Part shown: in pieces, positions 36,393 through 47,974 of the stretch
How the letters are laid out: every line of letters begins with the position of its first letter
How positions within the stretch are numbered: the stretch's first letter is position 1
Translations under genes and position numbers: made by a program
DNA from: Pyrenopolyporus hunteri
Taxonomy: Eukaryota > Ascomycota > Sordariomycetes > Xylariales > Hypoxylaceae
Length of the DNA: 64,000 nt
Direction of reading: 5' to 3'
Assembly (NCBI GenBank): GCA_902806595.1
Contig: CADCXC010000038.1
Span: forward strand, 4,340,001 to 4,404,000
The notes under the pieces: generated by a model
Told to the model about the DNA's origin: nothing
Databases searched by the model: none
The model's input: only the letters and a program-made list of their open reading frames with translations

Positions 36393-37418
36393 GGGGCTCT
36401 TGTCTAGAGGGACATTTACCTGCTCTCTTTGCCATCGTGTAAATGGTTCGGAGTTAGGGGAGATTAGGTAGATTAGGAAAATGTGTTTAATATGCCTTCT
36501 AGCGAAATATCATTGTGTCTCTTGTCTTCTTGATTTGAGTAGGCCTCCAGAGTTTACGTTTGACGAAGTCTAATCTTCCTTTACGTCAACTTAATGGCTC
36601 AGTAATCCCATATAACGCGACTTAGACAAGTTGATTTGAGAGATGTCTATTACAAGAATCATGCCCTAGAAGACATAGGTATAGATGGTTACCTAAAATA
36701 AGACTAGGTATGTAGACACTTTGTAGGAACCTTAAGGACAGGGGATTATGAGCGTATGATATATAGGAGTATATTTTGTACATTATATGATACATGGTAT
36801 CTAGAGGTGTGTGGGAATAATCCCTGAAATAATATACAGTAATAGGTTCTCTCTCCTATTAGTGACTCAAGTGCTTCCGTATTTTTGAGTGGTCACCCGG
36901 ACTACACCCTATATCCAAATCAAACTCACGCCCCTCGGGACCGCCATCGTGGCCTATAAAGGGGTTCGATGTGATTCGGTTAAGTTCCATGTAGTAGGTA
37001 AATACGCCCCTTAGTAACTTCTACGGGCTGAGACTCCGAGGTCGCCTAACTGGAATTCATGAGCGAGATAGCAGAAATCCGGCCCAATCCGCTGTGTAAC
37101 CTCTGTCGGGAGGCAAAGTATATAATACCATAGGTTAAGTTTATGGTACTCATACAAGGGGTTTGCTGCAATATAAAGCTGGTAGCTATCGGCGTTATAT
37201 GGATTGCGCTGGTCGTTATGGGTTGGGGAGACATTGGAGAAGGCATAGCAACCCCGAGTTGTTTGCGCGCATGCTCCGTCTCTCCTTAGGTCGTCAAATT
37301 TGGCATTGACCGGACGGCAAACTGGTTGGTATAAGTCCGTTCATTCAGTAAAGTCGGACTGCTCAGCCTTTGGAACCTTGATGCAAGGGTTTGATTATTC
37401 GACTGCGAGACCACACAA
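36393..37418. other. Convergent intergenic region UTP20 - ZIM17
   Basis: About 1 kb, AT-rich, with many stops in every frame. Short TAGG-containing and ATAT-rich stretches occur (36700-36850). No gene was recognised. Confidence 0.6.
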
Positions 37419-38246
37419 CTATTCACGTCGTGTTGATGGAACCTGTTCCGTGTGTTGAGTTCTATCCACCGACGGGCGCGTATCCGTACCTCCCAATAAC
37501 CCCGACGCCGTGGTTGACGGTTCGGTGGCGGATTCGGACGAGACATTAATTGGCCGCCAGAATCCCTTCTCCAATCGCCCGAGCTTTTGCTCATCTAGAG
37601 GTTGCTCTTCATACAGACCGACTTCTTCGCTCGGGGGGGCTTCTTCCTTCGCAGGAGTGACCTCCCGATCATCATCGCGTGAGTTCCAATAGGAAACCGC
37701 TTCATCACTCAGCTTGGTTACGGTCCCGTCGTCCCAAAACTCGATGTCGCCATCCTCGCCGAGAGTACCTCGTTTAACGAGCTGCCCCTTCTCTCGCAGG
37801 AGGTCTTCGACGGTGATCTTACGGTCGCCAAAGATGTTTAGGTGGTCGCTGATAACGTGGCGATTTCGACAGGTCGGGCACGTTATAAGTACGGACCCTT
37901 TGTGGTAGCCCAGCTTCGATACGGTATGAGTGGAGCGGCCGCTGCAAGGCACACAGGTAAATGTGAGTCTGTAATGGGGTTCAAGATGGCCTCGCCCTCT
38001 TTCTTCGGAGGTTTCAGGAGATGTTTCGGGAGATGGTTCGGGAGATGCGGATAATTCGGGTGATTTGGATGTGGATGATGAATAGTAGGTCAACTTAGGC
38101 CTGGGTATGTCATGAGCAAACCGGCGAGCAACGGATTGCGAAGCGCGAGGGAGGCGAGCGCAGAACTGGGAGGCGGGGGCGCATATCGCTCGCGAAGAAC
38201 GTAAGACTACGTTAGAAAATAGAGGGGAAATCGATCTTGATGCCAT
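37419..38246 (-). CDS. ZIM17: Mitochondrial DNL-type zinc-finger protein (Zim17/Tim15/Hep1)
   Basis: Predicted mitochondrial matrix co-factor that keeps mtHsp70 (Ssc1) soluble and supports protein import. It is a single exon of 275 aa. The N-terminus is an Arg- and Ser-rich presequence with no acidic residue in the first ~40 positions, as expected for matrix import. The zinc-binding domain spans about residues 92-150: Cys-x2-Cys (FTCVPC), then GYHKGSVLITCPTC with the second Cys pair, then NRHVISDHLNIFGD. The DNL triplet reads DHL, a common fungal variant. The C-terminal ~100 residues form a low-complexity extension rich in Glu, Ser and Thr, longer than in yeast. The family call is firm; the function of the tail is unknown. 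Confidence 0.92.
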   Translation of the reverse strand: MASRSISPLFSNVVLRSSRAICAPASQFCARLPRASQSVARRFAHDIPRPKLTYYSSSTSKSPELSASPEPSPETSPETSEERGRGHLEPHYRLTFTCVPCSGRSTHTVSKLGYHKGSVLITCPTCRNRHVISDHLNIFGDRKITVEDLLREKGQLVKRGTLGEDGDIEFWDDGTVTKLSDEAVSYWNSRDDDREVTPAKEEAPPSEEVGLYEEQPLDEQKLGRLEKGFWRPINVSSESATEPSTTASGLLGGTDTRPSVDRTQHTEQVPSTRRE

Positions 38247-39080
38247 ATTCCGCCAGAATCAGAGTCGAATAGCGAGGTTCGAATGATTTACCGTGTAACC
38301 CGTAAGAAGATGATTGAATTGTTTCCACAGGCCAAATTTGTGAGGATTGAAACTACGTAATGAAGCACTCCAGGAATTTTTTTTTTGGTCCCTCCAGAGC
38401 CATGAGGTAAGAGGTACGATAGGTACCTAGGTACATAGGCACCGCTTGGTACATGTAGTACAGGTACCTAGCTTAATCGATAAGGGGGTTAAATGCTCCG
38501 AGGTCCCCGGTATCGAGGATAATCCTAAACCGATGGAGGGGCAGTTACACGGGTCCCACTTTAGGTACCTACATAAGCGTACCCCCCACGTTCAGGTTGT
38601 GGCGCGCGAAGGTCGTTCAAAGGCAAAGCCCCCTTTCATAACGCTTGCCGCCTGTCGCCTGTCGCCTGTCGGGACGGAGCAGTTGCTCTTATGACGCCGA
38701 ACCATAAAGTTGGGTGCGGCCCTGAATTAACTTTTGACATCTTTCCACGGCCATATCAACGATAAGCTCGGTCACGGCAACGGCTTGGTCGTCCTTCCCT
38801 AGGCCCTTACCTTTTACCTTTTTATTTCCCAGTGCTATAACTTCCCTTTATTTTAATACCACATTCACTTAAATTAGCACATTCTCTTCGTCTCGTCCCT
38901 CCGGCCTTGGAACCCGCCATGTTCTTCACTTACAACACCATATAACTCTTTCAGCCTCTGGACCTGCGTGTTTTCCGGGGCCACACCTCGCCCATCTAAT
39001 TATTCTGCATACGTTCTTCGACATAGGTCAACACTCTAACTCAGTAACATTCATCGCCGACACGGCAGGATTATGACAAA
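38247..39080. other. Divergent intergenic region ZIM17 - CUL3
   Basis: About 830 bases between divergent genes. It contains a T-run (38380-38388), a cluster of GGTACCTAGG palindromes (38420-38470), tandem CGCCTGT repeats (38649-38672), and a pyrimidine-rich 5' UTR-like stretch just before CUL3. No gene was found. Confidence 0.6.
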
Positions 39081-41982
39081 ATGATTAGCGGTCGTGGAGG
39101 GTCTATGATGCGAGGCGGCCGCATTAGGCCTCCTCGAAGGGTACGTCGCGTCTCCCTGCCCTACATCAAATTCAACCCCAATTACTCTTCTCGGAAGCAC
39201 AGTTCTGAGAGTGTTATTTAAGTATCTAGCCATCTGGATGAGCTCGTGTGATTCTTCACGATCCGCGAAATCACCCTACCGGTCCGTGCTGCTATCCCCC
39301 GAGTCCTTCGCAAAGCTCTCTCGACACATGTTGTTGATCATGCTTCATCTTCTCTAGCCCACACTCTTCTACTACTTCTCCATCTTCTCCATCTCCTCCC
39401 TATCCTCCATCGCCTTGATACCTCGTAATAGTCCTTCGCTAATGCCGGCGCCAGCCTATGACACAGCCTAATAGTACCGACGAGTTCGAGCAATGCTGGG
39501 AAAAACTCCGAGAAGCTCTATGCGATATACATACTCGCAACGCCGGAAACCTCTCCTTCGAGCAATTATACCGATACTCGTACAAGATCGTTCTGAAGAA
39601 GGCTGGTCAAAAGCTGTACGATCGCGTCAAAGCGTTCGAGGAAGAATGGTTCGCCGAACGGGTAATGCCTCCCATTTGGGCTCTCATCAGCACGAATCTC
39701 ATCAGCGTCACACTCGAAGAAGTTACTCCCACGAGCGTAGTCGAGCGGCGTGCGATGGGCGAGAAGTTCCTCAAGGGGATCCGAACTTCGTGGGAAAACC
39801 ACAATATGTCAATGAATATGATCGCCGATATTTTAATGTACCTTGAACGCGGTTACATACAGGATCATAGTAGACCTTCTATTTACACCGCCACCATTGG
39901 TCTATTCCGCGACAACATTCTCAGAAGAACCCCGCCGAACGGGGCCAACTTCCAAATATTCGACATTCTCAATGCTACAATAATCGACCAGATCAACATG
40001 GAACGGGAAGGCGATGTTATTGACAAGGCTTTACTGCGTAGCTGCACATCCATGCTGGAAGATCTCTTCGAGACGGACGATGAAAACGAAAACGAGCAGC
40101 TATATCTAACTACTTTCGAACCCATCTATCTACAAAGTAGCCGAGCGTTTTACCAGAGCGAGCGCGAGAAGCTTGTGCGCGAAGGAAACGCCAGCACGTG
40201 GCTTCGATATACGCAGAAACGTCTAGCCGAAGAGTCCGAACGGTGCCACACAACGATTTCTCCTTTGTCCGTCCATAAGATTACGCGAGTAATTGAAGAA
40301 GAACTCATCCTCAAGAACACGGAAGAGTTTCTTAACATGGAAGGCAGCGGTATCAAGGCGATGCTCGACAACGATAGAGTCGAAGATCTCAGCATCCTTT
40401 ACCAACTCATTGCCCGAGTTGACTCTAAAAAACTCGTCTTACGCAATACGCTTGCACTGAGGATTATTGAACTAGGCAACGAAATAGAGCAGTCGCTCAA
40501 AAACACCGACTTCAGCATAGTTCAGCAAGCAGATGGGGAGGGTCCCGCTGACGGCGCAGAAAAATCCAAACCAAAAGTTTTGAACGCCGCGGCTCAGCAG
40601 ACAGCAGCGGCTATCAAGTGGGTTGACGACGTCTTGGTCCTCAAAGATAAGTTCGACCGACTCTGGGCGAACTGCTTTGCGGAGGATCTCATTCTACAGA
40701 CGGCGATAACGAAGAGCTTTACAGACTTCATCAACTCCTTCGATCGGAGTTCGGAGTATGTCTCCCTCTTCATCGACGATAACCTCAAACGAGGTATCAA
40801 AGGCAAGACAGAAGCCGAGATTGACATCGTCCTTGACAAGGCGATAACCCTCCTTCGGTATCTTAGCGCCAAGGACAAGTTTGAACAGTACTACCAGAAA
40901 CATCTAGCTCGGCGCTTGTTACACGCCAAATCAGAAAGTGAAGAGGTCGAGCAAGAAATGATATCGCGCATGAAGCGCGAGCTTGGTAACAACTTCACGC
41001 AGAAGTTTGAGGGCATGTTCAAAGACATGCGTACGTCTAGGGAGACGACAGAGCAGTATCGGGACCATATTCGCGGTCTCGGCGACGCGGATGAGAAGCA
41101 AATTGATCTCAACATCAGCGTTCTCGCCGGCAACAATTGGCCCAAGGAAGTTATGGGTCGCACAGGCCTTGCAGACGGGCCTAAGGGTAAAACCATCTAT
41201 CCGCGGGAGATCCAGGGGTTACAAGACAGCTTTTTCAAGTTCTACAGCATCAACCGCAACGGCCGCGTACTGACTTGGGTCGGGAGCGCCGGGAGTGCGG
41301 ATATCAAATGCGTATTCCCTAAGATTCCCGGCAAAACTTCCGGACCTCTCAGTAAGGATCGCCGCTACGAAATCAATGTGACGACTTACGGCATGATCGT
41401 GCTCATGCTTTTTAACGACATCGCGGAGGACGAGTGGCTATCGTTCGAGAATATCCAAGAGCGGACGAACATTCCCCAGTCTGACCTAATCAACGTATTA
41501 ACATCACTATCCGTGATCAAGACTTGTCGCGTTCTCCTGAAGGAGTCACAGTCGAAAGCAGCGGCCAGGCCCGGTGATAGGTTCACATTCAATCGTGAAT
41601 TTGTCAGCAAGGCCATCAAGATCAAGGTACCATCCGTCAACGCGGCTAATAGGGTCGAAAACGATGAAGAGCGCCAAGAGACCGACAGGAAGAACGAGGA
41701 GACCAGGATGTACATCACCGACGCAGCCATCGTCCGTATCATGAAGTAGGTTCAGATATGATGCATTGCAATTTAGAAACAAGAACGCTAACATATAATT
41801 CTAGGCAACGTAAGGAGCTCGGACATTCTCAACTCATAACGGAAGTCATTCAAGTTTTGGCGAGCCGGTTTAAACCTGATGTGCCACTTATCAAGCGTCG
41901 GATCGAGGCATTGATCACTCGTGACTACCTCGAACGGGCGGAACTAGCGGATGGCTCTCCAGCCTACCATTACGTGGCCTAG
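39081..41982 (+). CDS. CUL3: Cullin-3
   Basis: Scaffold of CRL3 ubiquitin ligases, which bind BTB adaptors at the N-terminus and Rbx1-E2 at the C-terminus. The model is join(39081..39140, 39467..41745, 41805..41982), 838 aa. Exon 1 codes 20 Gly/Arg-rich residues ending RIRPPRR, a typical fungal Cul3 start. The first intron is long (about 326 bases). An acceptor 12 bases earlier (exon from 39455) would add four residues. The N-terminal cullin repeats start at FEQCWEKLREALCDIHTRNA. The cullin homology region includes the RYLSAKDKFEQYYQKHLARRLL segment. The C-terminal Nedd8 domain has the neddylation site IVRIMKQRKEL and ends YHYVA, the cullin terminus. The codon for the neddylated Lys (about residue 780) is split by the last intron. 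The BTB protein at 3475-4577 is a possible partner. Confidence 0.95.
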
Positions 41983-43061
41983 TTACCAATCTCCATCTGG
42001 TGGGGACTAGTCTTACAGCACTTAACGTGAATAATCTTGCCTGTAGGTAAGGCGCATTTGCTACATAATCGGGAGGCACGGGATAAGTGCTAAGGAGGAT
42101 AAGGGATACACCTCCTTCACCTTCACGAGACTCGTAGGTGGTTTTCACCTCTAATAGGCGCCACTTACTGTTTGGAATTTGCGACGACTGTTGCGCAATG
42201 TAGGACCCAACATCGCGTCGTCCTTGCAGCTGCAGTGAATCAAAACAGCCGTTTCTCTGGGTTTAGGTCAGAGTAAGTCCCTCTTCTACTTTAGGGACAA
42301 CAAATCGTAGTCCTGAGAGCCCCGTTCTCTCTCTTGACTACCTACACAACTGTGGCACACCAAAGGCGAATCGGAATGCTGGGCTATTTGCACTTACTCA
42401 TGATGTGTACCTAGCTACGCCGTACATACGTCTATGATGGCTTCTGCTGCAGACATCATATGGATCAGAATAGAGACACTTGATACAAAGATATCCTGTT
42501 ACAATGTTCAATGCTTTGAGTTTTGTGGATATCCAGTCAGCACCTCATTATTCCTTATACACGCTGAAGTTCTCGCACGCTTACATATTAGAAACCGCAT
42601 CTTCCAGAGAACGTCTAGCTAACGCGTAGGATTCTAGTTTTTCCCGTATAGGACTTTGTCAGATGCTTTAAGCCTTGGAGGTAGCATTCCGCTCTTTGTC
42701 TCCGAAATACACAACCACTTTGTCGAAAACAATGGCCATTATTTTTCATCTGGTCCTTGTTAGTTCCGCCCAATGATTAAAATGCCTGCTAAGAACCATA
42801 TCAAAATAGCATGCTTGTTCAACCGCTGTTGGACAACATACCTTGCCTATTCACCACAAGCAAGTCGTAGCGGCCCCTATTTTACCAGCGAATCCCTCTC
42901 CTATTGCTCATCTTCCCCTTTTTAAAAAAGAAAAAAAAAGGCGTTGCGCGCCCACAACGCCGAGGAGGATATCAACTGTCCAAATTCGTAGTGATTTTTT
43001 TTATCTTTGTTTATCTTTATCTTTGTTTCACCCCAGGCACATACATAGCATTGTTTTGGAT
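41983..43061. other. Intergenic region CUL3 - disordered protein gene
   Basis: About 1.1 kb with no supportable gene. The frame of the downstream gene is open back to 42843, but that part codes hydrophobic, Lys-rich translations of A-rich and pyrimidine-rich DNA and is more likely 5' UTR. Confidence 0.55.
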
Positions 43062-45272
43062 ATGGGCAAAAGACATAGGAGCTTAGATGGATTGGAAGTC
43101 CGTGGGTCGCTGTCGGACGACAACAAGAACGTAGTTAGCATTAAATCAAGTGGTAATGGGACTCACGGCGAACGCCAACGTCGCACCAGCGACTCGGGCC
43201 ATGCCAGTGCTAAAGGGGTTGTTTCGGCCCTGCCGTCGCCGCTACGGCTGCAACCACCGCGACAGCCGCCACCACCGCCGCCACCATCACGGCCGCCGCC
43301 TCCGGTACCTCATAACGTCACTGAGACCTCCGCTACCCCTAATAGTACTCCCAATAAGGCCCCGGAGAGAGCTCCAGCTTCGCCCAACATAAGCGCTAAG
43401 ACGAGGGACGAGTTTCTGAGTCGCACGCTTCATCGAGCTCGTGCTTATGAAGCCCTGACGCAGGGCTCTCACAAATCCCATGAGAAACAGCCGCGGGATG
43501 GGGACTCCGACCAACCCCGGCAACACCCGGCGTCATTACATCCCGGATCAGGGGTTCCCAGTTCCGAGAATGAGGTGAGTAGGCCCGCCAGATCCGGTTC
43601 TTCGGAAACCCGTGCGAACTCTGGCAACTGGACTCCTCAACAGCCCATCTATGCACATATCTCGACTGATTGGGATAATCAGAGTAACTACAGCGGTAGT
43701 AATAGATCATCAACGTCCCGCCTGTCAAACTACGATGCTCGCCTGCCGCCGCCACTGCAAGCGCCACAACGGCGAGAGCAGCAGGAGCAGCGGAGGCCTA
43801 AAACTAGACACGGGCCAGAAGATCAGAGCCGAAGCCGTGGACCGCCGTCAGCGAACCGCTACGGCGCACCGACGCGCGAAGACGACGACAGTGAAGACGA
43901 TGCCCATAGCACATTCAGCAACATCTCGCTCTCCCCCTTCGTTCCTCGAGTCCCAAACCACACCCCACGAAGCAGCGTTCGGTCCTCGTGCGCTTCTGAG
44001 CGGTCATCCATCCACCAAAATTACACCAGCTACAAACCCCTCCCGCCCACCTCAACCCGAGCATACATACCCTACAGCCCCCCATACCGTTCCAACCAAA
44101 AATACGTACCCTACAGTCCCCCATCCAGAGTCCTCCCTGCTCCCCGGGCCACCGACTCCTCCATGGCCCCCCCCGCTCTACAAGTCAGCCGCGGCAGGCG
44201 CATGCGCACGCCACCCTCGTCCTCCCGCGCATCCTTCGCATCCTCCTCTACCGCCCCGTCGAGCCGGGATCCAAGCCGGGAGCCGAGCCCGTCGCGCGGC
44301 GCCTGGGTGACGGAGCGCCCGCGCCAGGAACGCCAGTCGTTCGTCGACCGCACGCGCGAGCGCATCCGCAACAGCGTGCACCTGAACATGCAGCGCGCCG
44401 GCATGCGCCCGCTGTCGAGCTTCGCGGTGCGCGGCGTGGTGCGCACGCCGGTCGAGGACGTGGTCTTGAGCCCGTCGACGCGGCCGGTGCAAGGTGCTTA
44501 TCAGGTGCCGGCGGGCCGGGTCCCGTTCGCGATGGCGTGGCGGAATAGAGGCGAGATGATGGAGTCGTGGGCGGATGTGGATGGCGAGGGGAATAGGGTG
44601 AGTCGGTATGGGAGCGAGGATGGTGATGCGGATGTGGAGACGGAGGCGGATGGAGATGGAGATGGAGATGGATATGGATATTTGAGTGAGGGCGGGGCGC
44701 CATGGTCCCCGGATATGGTGGGTTTGGAGGTAAGAACGCGAAGGGGTGAGAGTCGGCACGGGGAGAAGCAGTCGCGTAGGTCTTCGGAAGAATCAAAACC
44801 AAAACCAGAACCAGAACCAGAACCAGAACCAAGGAGAACGGGCTTAGCGCGGATAGACAGCGTGGACGAGCTGTTCTTCGAGGGTATGGAGGCGGTCGCT
44901 CCCACATCGGACTCGTTCTTCGCGTCCGAGTGGTCGCGGCGCCAGGCGGAGGACATGGTTGTCTCCTTACCTGTCTCGTCGTCCGTCCCCCACCACGATC
45001 ACCCCGATCCAGCCGATGCGCACGAGGAACAAGTTCAGGCCGAGACTCAGACCCAGACTCATGCTGAGGCCCAGATCTCAACTAGGAGTCCGACTCCCCC
45101 GCCGGAACTGCCGCCTGATGACCGTGCGGCCCTGCCCAGCCAGTCTAGACATAACTCCCCAGCTCCGGAGCCTAGCGGTTTGCGCCCATCCCCGCTTACG
45201 CCGCGAGTGGAGGCGCCGTCGCGGATACCGCGCCGGGTGCTGAGGAAGAAGAAGAGTAGGAGGTTAAGGTGA
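43062..45272 (+). CDS. Disordered proline/serine-rich protein of unknown function
   Basis: Not recognised as a named family. It is a single exon of 736 aa from the ATG of MGKRHRSLDG; the upstream in-frame ATG at 42843 would add 73 residues of unlikely composition. Almost the whole chain is low-complexity: a poly-Pro tract near residues 72-85, Ser/Arg-rich segments, YSPPYRSN-type Tyr/Pro repeats (about residues 340-360), a Gly-Asp repeat near 535-545, and a Glu-Pro repeat near 580-590. One compact segment around residues 425-500 (FVDRTRERIRNSVHLNMQ) looks more ordered and may be the conserved core. The C-terminus is a basic cluster (RRVLRKKKSRR). No membrane segment or enzyme motif is seen. 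A scaffold or nuclear role is possible, but only by composition. Confidence 0.65.
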   Translation: MGKRHRSLDGLEVRGSLSDDNKNVVSIKSSGNGTHGERQRRTSDSGHASAKGVVSALPSPLRLQPPRQPPPPPPPSRPPPPVPHNVTETSATPNSTPNKAPERAPASPNISAKTRDEFLSRTLHRARAYEALTQGSHKSHEKQPRDGDSDQPRQHPASLHPGSGVPSSENEVSRPARSGSSETRANSGNWTPQQPIYAHISTDWDNQSNYSGSNRSSTSRLSNYDARLPPPLQAPQRREQQEQRRPKTRHGPEDQSRSRGPPSANRYGAPTREDDDSEDDAHSTFSNISLSPFVPRVPNHTPRSSVRSSCASERSSIHQNYTSYKPLPPTSTRAYIPYSPPYRSNQKYVPYSPPSRVLPAPRATDSSMAPPALQVSRGRRMRTPPSSSRASFASSSTAPSSRDPSREPSPSRGAWVTERPRQERQSFVDRTRERIRNSVHLNMQRAGMRPLSSFAVRGVVRTPVEDVVLSPSTRPVQGAYQVPAGRVPFAMAWRNRGEMMESWADVDGEGNRVSRYGSEDGDADVETEADGDGDGDGYGYLSEGGAPWSPDMVGLEVRTRRGESRHGEKQSRRSSEESKPKPEPEPEPEPRRTGLARIDSVDELFFEGMEAVAPTSDSFFASEWSRRQAEDMVVSLPVSSSVPHHDHPDPADAHEEQVQAETQTQTHAEAQISTRSPTPPPELPPDDRAALPSQSRHNSPAPEPSGLRPSPLTPRVEAPSRIPRRVLRKKKSRRLR
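44797..44835 (+). repeat. Glu-Pro coding hexanucleotide repeat
   Basis: Tandem copies of CAGAAC/AAAACC-type 6-mers code alternating Glu and Pro inside the disordered protein. A nearby GGAGAT repeat (44650-44672) codes Gly-Asp. Confidence 0.8.
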
Positions 45273-45687
45273 GTTGGTACACGTATTGTCAGCTCCAAGT
45301 CGGGTTGATAAGATCACAGTGTAGTGGTAGGTCTCTATGTACCAGGTATGTATCTGTAACTGTGATATTAGGGAGGCAGGCGTATGATATAAAGGCTGGA
45401 TACCTTCCTATGTTATGGCTTTATATGGTATATAGGTATACACTTTAACAGAATAGAATTTGGTTACTTCTTAGTTAAATTATGGGTCGATTCAGTCGTG
45501 TTGTTTGTCGGTCCCTTTTTAGCCTGCCCCTTAAAATATCAAGTACTTCACCGAGTGACGAAATATACCCCTTCGTGCTATTCACAAGGTGTTTTCATTT
45601 AGAATTTTCTCTGAGCGCTAGATACATATAGCCTGCGATTAGCTGCATACATCTTGATACCCTTTCCATTCCCATGAAGCACCGGAT
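45273..45687. other. Convergent intergenic region
   Basis: About 415 AT-rich bases between the convergent 3' ends of the disordered protein gene and the GH131 gene. Nothing notable was seen. Confidence 0.6.
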
Positions 45688-46744
45688 TTACAGCGAAATG
45701 CAACCATTGGCGCTGTCTTCGAGGAAGATGCCACCGTATATTTGACCCTCCTTAATGCCCCTCTCCTGGTAACCCGAGTTCACCACATCAGAGGTGCCTG
45801 TCGGCTTCTTCAAGATGCCGATCTGGTACTGGCCGCCGCCGGCGTTGTTGTTGCTCAACGCGCTGGTGACGGACTTGAGGGGCTCGTCGTTCTTCGAGTA
45901 GTATACTTGCAGCGTGCTATACGGGCCTCGATTTAGCATGGTGGCCTATACGCGCGAATCACGTAAAGAGAGGTTTTAAGGAGCTGCGGGATGCGGAAGA
46001 CAGGGGAACTTACTTCTTCACGAAGTCAAGCGTGATGGCGAAGTTTTGCCAGGCCGTTGGGTCGACGGGTGTTGACCATACTTGCTGGTTCTGCCGGTTC
46101 AGAATCTTGAATGTGTTCTTGTCGTTGCCCGACTTGCCGATGATCGTGCCGGTCTGGAAGTTGAATTGGTTGGCGCTGTAGTCTGATGTTTCGTGCCACA
46201 CGTTCTAGAATTGAGAATTTCGTTAGCCAAACGCCCATATCCTCATGTAAAGCCATTTTCGACCTGTCTGACGGTGTCTCTTCACGATAAAAGATATCCA
46301 TACCAGGTACTCGTGGGTAAGGTTCAAGGTCCTCTCGGGATCCTGCTTAACGCTGAAATGCAGGGTCTTCACGCCCTGGGTGCCGGGGCCGTTCTCATTC
46401 GTGTCTCCCTGGATCTGCAGGCCGGCGCGGCGGAAGCCGTTCTGCTGCTGGAATATGGACTTGTCGTTGATCGTGACCTCGACGGCCCTTGTGCTCTCGT
46501 TATCGAAGCGGGAGCTCTCGACGTCGGGAAATAGCAGGATCTGCGAAAACTTCTCGCTGCCGCGGATGTAGTCCGGGTTGAACGGGCTCGTCGCATACGA
46601 ATCGAAGTCCGTCGGCGTCGAATCCGCCGGCACGAATCCGTTGAGTACTATGGGGCACTTGATCTCGCCTGTGCCGCGCTTTGCTGGTCGGGCCGACGCC
46701 GACGAGGCGAGGAGGAAGCCGGTGATAAGGGCCGAGGATATCAT
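45688..46744 (-). CDS. Secreted glycoside hydrolase family 131 beta-glucanase
   Basis: Predicted extracellular beta-glucanase of family GH131, which acts on beta-1,3-, 1,4- and 1,6-glucans of plant or fungal walls. The model is complement(join(45688..45916, 46014..46204, 46304..46744)), 286 aa. Introns of 97 and 99 bases are in phase; the second restores FVKNTLQVYY across the junction. Residues 1-18 (MISSALITGFLLASSASA) form a signal peptide. The mature enzyme starts near CPIVLNGFVPAD. GH131 landmarks are FNPDYIRGSEKFS, SRFDNESTRAVEVTIND, QNGFRRAGLQ and LNLTHEYLNVWHET, with QFNFQTGTIIG and KKPTGTSDVVNSGYQERG following. It ends ...DSANGCISL with no carbohydrate-binding module. Upstream in-frame ATGs are ignored because they would bury the signal peptide. 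Confidence 0.9.
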
Positions 46745-47437
46745 TTTCGATTCGAACTTTTCGCGGTATAGGTCGATCGCGGGAACTGCTGGATATTCCA
46801 GGACATGGTTGAAGGGCGCACTGCGGCTTTTTATATGCGGGCTAGGAATTAACTCTACCCATGTTGACCGAATGTGACCCGACGGCCCGGGAGAATTAGC
46901 TGCTACCAAGCCAAACGTGGAGGTAATCGCGGTGGGTTAGGAGGCTACCCTTGAAACGGGGAATGATGTTCCGCACAATCTATTACAAACGGGGGTAATC
47001 TGGGGGGAGCCCGTGACGCCATTCGGAAAGATCTAGAGATCTTACCGAACAATAGCCCCTGGCTAAAACAGCCCCCCTGTAACTGGGGCGGAATATAAAT
47101 TATTCAACATCACGCCAATGGTTGTGTTTTATACGAAATAGCTTACGTGCCAACCCGTAGGTAACGGACGCTACTTGAATTAGAAGATGCGGTATAATGT
47201 TGATATACTTCGTACACTCGTGAGTCTCTAAGACCATTCAATAAATTACCGGCTTCAGTGCGTTATTATAAGATCATTATCGTTATTTAGGTATTATGTT
47301 AAGGTTACTCTTATTTCCCGCCACGGCTACGGACGCCTAAGGTGGCTTCCTCTAGATACTAGGTAGGATTCCAAGGTATAAACCTGCGTATCCGTTGAAT
47401 ACCCGACTTCAACTCCATCCATAATCTAATTCATATC
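46745..47437. other. Intergenic region upstream of the GH131 gene
   Basis: About 690 bases that include the GH131 promoter and the 3' flank of the next minus-strand gene. A GGGG-rich stretch lies at 46988-47008. No gene was found. Confidence 0.6.
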
Positions 47438-47974
47438 TCACAAGCCCGGATACCAAAAGCACGCCTTAACAATAGTCCAGCAATCCTCTAGGCTATCCTT
47501 GCGGTTACCGGGCGGCCGTCCTACATCAGTCTGTGTCCCTATTGACAGATAATTTCGATGGGCCGTAGCGAAATCCGGGAAAGATTCTAATCGAGGCTGC
47601 GAAGTAATGATTGTGGATGTACTAGTCGACTGGTGCTGGCCTTGAGAGTGTTGCTTCGAATGAGAGCCGGTACTCTCCTCGGTTCCGTATTCTGAATCGG
47701 AGCCTGAATCGGAGCCTTCGCGCTTCATGTGACGCCACAGAGACGGAAGCTTGGTGACGAGATCGGGGAGTAAACGCCTATGCTCGTTCTCATGCTCTAG
47801 ATCGTCAGGTACTTGGGTTATACTTATTGCTAGGGAATTCGACTACTTACTGGACGAGTTGCTAGACGAGCTTGAGGATCTTGACCTTGTCATCTTGTCC
47901 AATTTCGGGAATCCGTATGTTACCTGCTCCCAGAGCCCTCTCGGTAGGTTCTCGTAAGAGATTGATGTTATCAT
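47438..47974 (-). CDS. Small conserved fungal protein, function unknown
   Basis: The model is complement(join(47438..47796, 47851..47974)), 160 aa. The 54-base intron has a GTAAGT donor, a CTGAC branch site and a CTAG acceptor; joining gives ...SSNSSK then HENEHRRLLPDL in phase. The N-terminus (ITSISYENLPRGLWEQVTYGFPKLDK) and the LLPDLVTKLPSLWRH segment look like conserved short motifs. A Ser/Gln-rich variable linker follows, then an ordered C-terminus (FPDFATAHRNYLSIGTQTD) ending in CFWYPGL. I have an impression of similar small proteins in other filamentous ascomycetes but cannot name a family. There is no signal peptide or membrane segment. Confidence 0.65.

Noticed and set aside
44178..45081. 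Overlapping minus-strand frames rich in Pro, Arg and His
   Set aside because: Shadows of repeats in the disordered protein gene; no start context or family match.
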